Below are positions 62,160 through 64,000 of a DNA stretch of 64,000 nt, one piece after another (the first letter of the stretch is position 1; each line of letters begins with the position of its first letter). This DNA is from JAFGAV01 sp041479055. GTDB taxonomy: Bacteria; Acidobacteriota; Aminicenantia; Aminicenantales; JAFGAV01. The stretch lies in assembly GCA_963702835.1 (NCBI GenBank), contig OY969762.1, positions 2,418,001-2,482,000 on the forward strand, written 5' to 3'. The position numbers were made by a program, and so were the translations under genes. The notes under the pieces were generated by a model. It was not told the DNA's origin. It was given only the letters and a program-made list of their open reading frames with translations, and did not search any database.

Positions 62160-63167
62160 TCGTTCCGCTCCTGTGCCAGGCGTTGTGGATCATCTGTTTC
62201 CAAAATTGTCCGTAATCAATCCCGGCCGCCTTCAAGGCCCGGGCATAGCCGGCGTTGAGGCTGATGTCCGGATTGGGGTTGACTTCGAGGATAAACAGGC
62301 GGCCCCGCTTGTCCATGCGGAAATCCACCCGCGCGTAATCGCGACAGCCCATCACTTGGAAGGCCCGCAGGGCATAATCTTGCAGCCTCCGGCGGAGGTC
62401 GTCATCGATGGGCGCCGGACAGATGGGCGGGGTCTTGATGTAAAGCTCGTTGTTCTCGAACCACTTGGCTTCGTAGCTGATGATGCGGGGCAGGTCTTTG
62501 GGCATGGCCGAGAAATCAATTTCCGAGACGGGCAAGGCCCGCGGCTCGTCACCGCCCAGGATGGCCACGTTGAACTCCTGGCCGTCTATGAATTCTTCGA
62601 CCAGGACCGGCGGCACGAAGCGGGCCAGGATGCTCCGGATGAGCAGCCGCAGCGACTCTTCATCGCGGACGACCGACTGGGGCGTCACGCCCATGCTGGC
62701 GTCCTCGCAGTTGGGCTTAGCGATGACCGGGAACTTGAGGTCTATGGGCTCCTCGGCGGTGGTGATCAGCCGGCAGGCGGGTGTGGGCAGCCCGTGGGAG
62801 GCCAGCACGGCCTTGGCCTTAAACTTGTCCTGGCACAGGCTGAGGGCTCTCATGACGTTGCCGGTGAAGTCGATGCGCAACAGCTCGTAGATGGCGGCCA
62901 CGTTAGACTCCAGGTTGGTGGTGCCGTTGAAGCTTTCACACAGGTTGATGACGACGTCGGGCTTGACTTCGTGGATGCGGCGCAGGAAACCCAGGAAGCT
63001 TTCCTTGACCGGAATAAGGACGGCCGGATAGCCCAGCCCCAGCACGGCCTCGTACACTTCCCGGGCCATTTCCTCCACCGTCTCCTGGGACAGCTCTCTC
63101 ATGTCGGCCTTGGGGTTGGGGACGAAGACTCATAGACGACGCCGACCAAAGGCTTGCTGTTATTCAT
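62131..63167 (-). CDS. ATP-grasp ligase, D-Ala-D-Ala ligase-like (second copy), with an apparent one-base deletion
   Basis: The uninterrupted frame starts at 63102, but reading from ATG 63167 gives MNNSKPLVGVVYE, the expected N-terminal strand. One added base near 63128 then joins it through SFVPNPKAD to MRELSQETVEEM, for about 345 residues. ATP-grasp features are INLCESFNGTTNLESNVAAI, FPVIAKPNCEDASMGVTP, VLVEEFIDGQEFNVAILGG and the Mg-binding LFILEVNPNPDISLNAGYAR. It overlaps the upstream paralogue. The genetic setting with kamA and GNAT suggests ligation of an unusual amino acid rather than cell-wall D-Ala-D-Ala. Confidence 0.8.
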
Positions 63168-64000
63168 GGTTCAGCCCGTACCGTCCGGCCGCTTCGGCCG
63201 CCACGCGAAGAATCAGGTCGGAATAGGTGTAGCCCGCTGTCCGGGCGGCCTTGGGCAGGCAGGAATTCTCCTCGGGGTTGGGCAGGATCCCGGGCAAGGG
63301 GTTGAGCTCCAGGATGTGGGGCTCGTCCCGCTCGTCCAGCCGGACATCCACCCGGCACCAGTCCCGGATGCGGAGGACGCCGCAGGCCTTCTTCACCAGG
63401 TCGGCGATCCGGCCGGCCAGCGCCTGGGGGATATCGGCCGGGCAGCGGAAAATGGGCAGCGGGTTCTGGGGGGTGTCCCACACCCACTTGGCTTCATAGG
63501 AATAAATGGGGTTGGCGCCGGCGGGCAAAAGGCTGTGGTCGATCTCGACGATAGGCAGAACTTCATAGTGCGGATGGTTGCCCAGCACGCCTACCGTGAA
63601 CTCGCGGCCGCCGAGGAACTTCTCGATGATGACCGGCTCGTTGTAGCGGCCGACGATCTCGGCCACTCGTTCGGCCAGCTCGCTCTTGGTCCGGACCACG
63701 CAGTTGTCTTTAATGCCCTTGCTCGATCCTTCATATAAAGGCTTGACGATGGCCGGCAGCGCAATGTTCTTGGGCAGAGTGGAACCCGGGTCGGCCAGCC
63801 AGAACGGCGGGTTGGGGATGCCGTAGTAATTCAGGATCTCCTTAGCCCGCGACTTATCCAGACAAATTCCCAGAGTCAAAGGGTCGGAGCCTGTATAGGG
63901 AATCCCCAGGATCTCGCACAGGACGGGAACATGCGACTCGCGGTTGGGCCCGTACAATCGTTCGGCAATGTTGAAGACGAGGTCGGGCCTTACTTTACGG
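63160..64000 (-). CDS. ATP-grasp ligase, D-Ala-D-Ala ligase-like (first copy), partial (5' end outside window)
   Basis: The frame enters from the right edge and ends at TAA 63160-63162. Visible blocks are RPDLVFNIAERLYGPNRESH, PYTGSDPLTLGICLDKSRAK, PAIVKPLYEGSSKGIKDNCV, VIIEKFLGGREFTVGVLG and the Mg-binding PHILELNPLPGILPNPEENS. HILELNPLPG is close to the LEVNTxPG motif of Ddl. Its stop overlaps the start of the second copy, so the two paralogues are co-translated. Confidence 0.85.
   Translation of the reverse strand, partial: RKVRPDLVFNIAERLYGPNRESHVPVLCEILGIPYTGSDPLTLGICLDKSRAKEILNYYGIPNPPFWLADPGSTLPKNIALPAIVKPLYEGSSKGIKDNCVVRTKSELAERVAEIVGRYNEPVIIEKFLGGREFTVGVLGNHPHYEVLPIVEIDHSLLPAGANPIYSYEAKWVWDTPQNPLPIFRCPADIPQALAGRIADLVKKACGVLRIRDWCRVDVRLDERDEPHILELNPLPGILPNPEENSCLPKAARTAGYTYSDLILRVAAEAAGRYGLNHE

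Overview
The window looks like chromosome of an anaerobic, diderm (LPS-bearing), GC-rich heterotroph. Supporting genes are lipid A and LPS genes (lpxK, an LpxL-type acyltransferase, lptE, gmhA), a four-subunit pyruvate:ferredoxin oxidoreductase, methylmalonyl-CoA mutase and a retractile type IV pilus under PilS/PilR. This mix resembles Candidatus Aminicenantes (OP8) or a neighbouring lineage, but that placement is inference from gene content; no rRNA is present. Most of the window is ordinary dense core genome. The accessory signal sits in AT-richer intergenic stretches.

Layout. 1-3000: lptE and leuS (minus). 3100-3835: small toxin-antitoxin debris (lone HicB, truncated toxin, intact CopG-type antitoxin). 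4039-8791: secreted proteins, a BtuF-like binding protein, YtxH and enolase, interrupted by a structured inverted-repeat element. 8875-15017: methylmalonyl-CoA mutase, an M20D-like protein that has lost its metal ligands, ComEC and a secreted protein. 16235-20540: lpxK, lpxL, rph, UDP-glucuronate decarboxylase-like gene and glycosyltransferase 2 in one tight run. 20591-20938: a Cys-rich small protein with eight CxxG motifs and its own strong promoter, a RiPP-precursor-like orphan. 21118-24914: flotillin-like protein and an aminotransferase fused to an HPr-kinase-like P-loop domain. 24933-34418 (minus): pilB, pilT, pilC, pilS, pilR, pilin, second pilin, plsC, gmhA, with a sigma-54-type promoter before the pilin. 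34791: tRNA-Ser. 34920-43472: ornithine aminotransferase, EamA transporter, dnaX-ybaB-recR, a second structured element and porGDAB. 43542-47460: secreted CARDB and TPR/AMIN proteins, a peptidase M1 remnant and a class V aminotransferase. 47614-56168 (minus): two tRNAs, then mutL, mtaB, purE, purD, glyA, rpiB and ctp. 56285-60580: tatA, tatC, a P-loop kinase, dCMP deaminase and a SIS-domain protein. 60581-64000 (minus): lysine 2,3-aminomutase, GNAT and two ATP-grasp ligases.

Two themes cut across the genes. First, four genes (leuS, ybaB, kamA and one ATP-grasp ligase) each lack exactly one base relative to the reading frame their homology demands. Since leuS is essential, uncorrected consensus deletions are the simplest explanation. 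Second, there are two families of non-coding, hairpin-rich repeats: a 77-bp family with a compensatory base change between copies, and two larger elements bounded by inverted repeats that share a core of about 58 bp.

The best candidates for undescribed biology are the CxxG-repeat peptide, the aminomutase/ATP-grasp cluster, the metal-ligand-less M20 homologue and the aminotransferase/HPr-kinase-like fusion.
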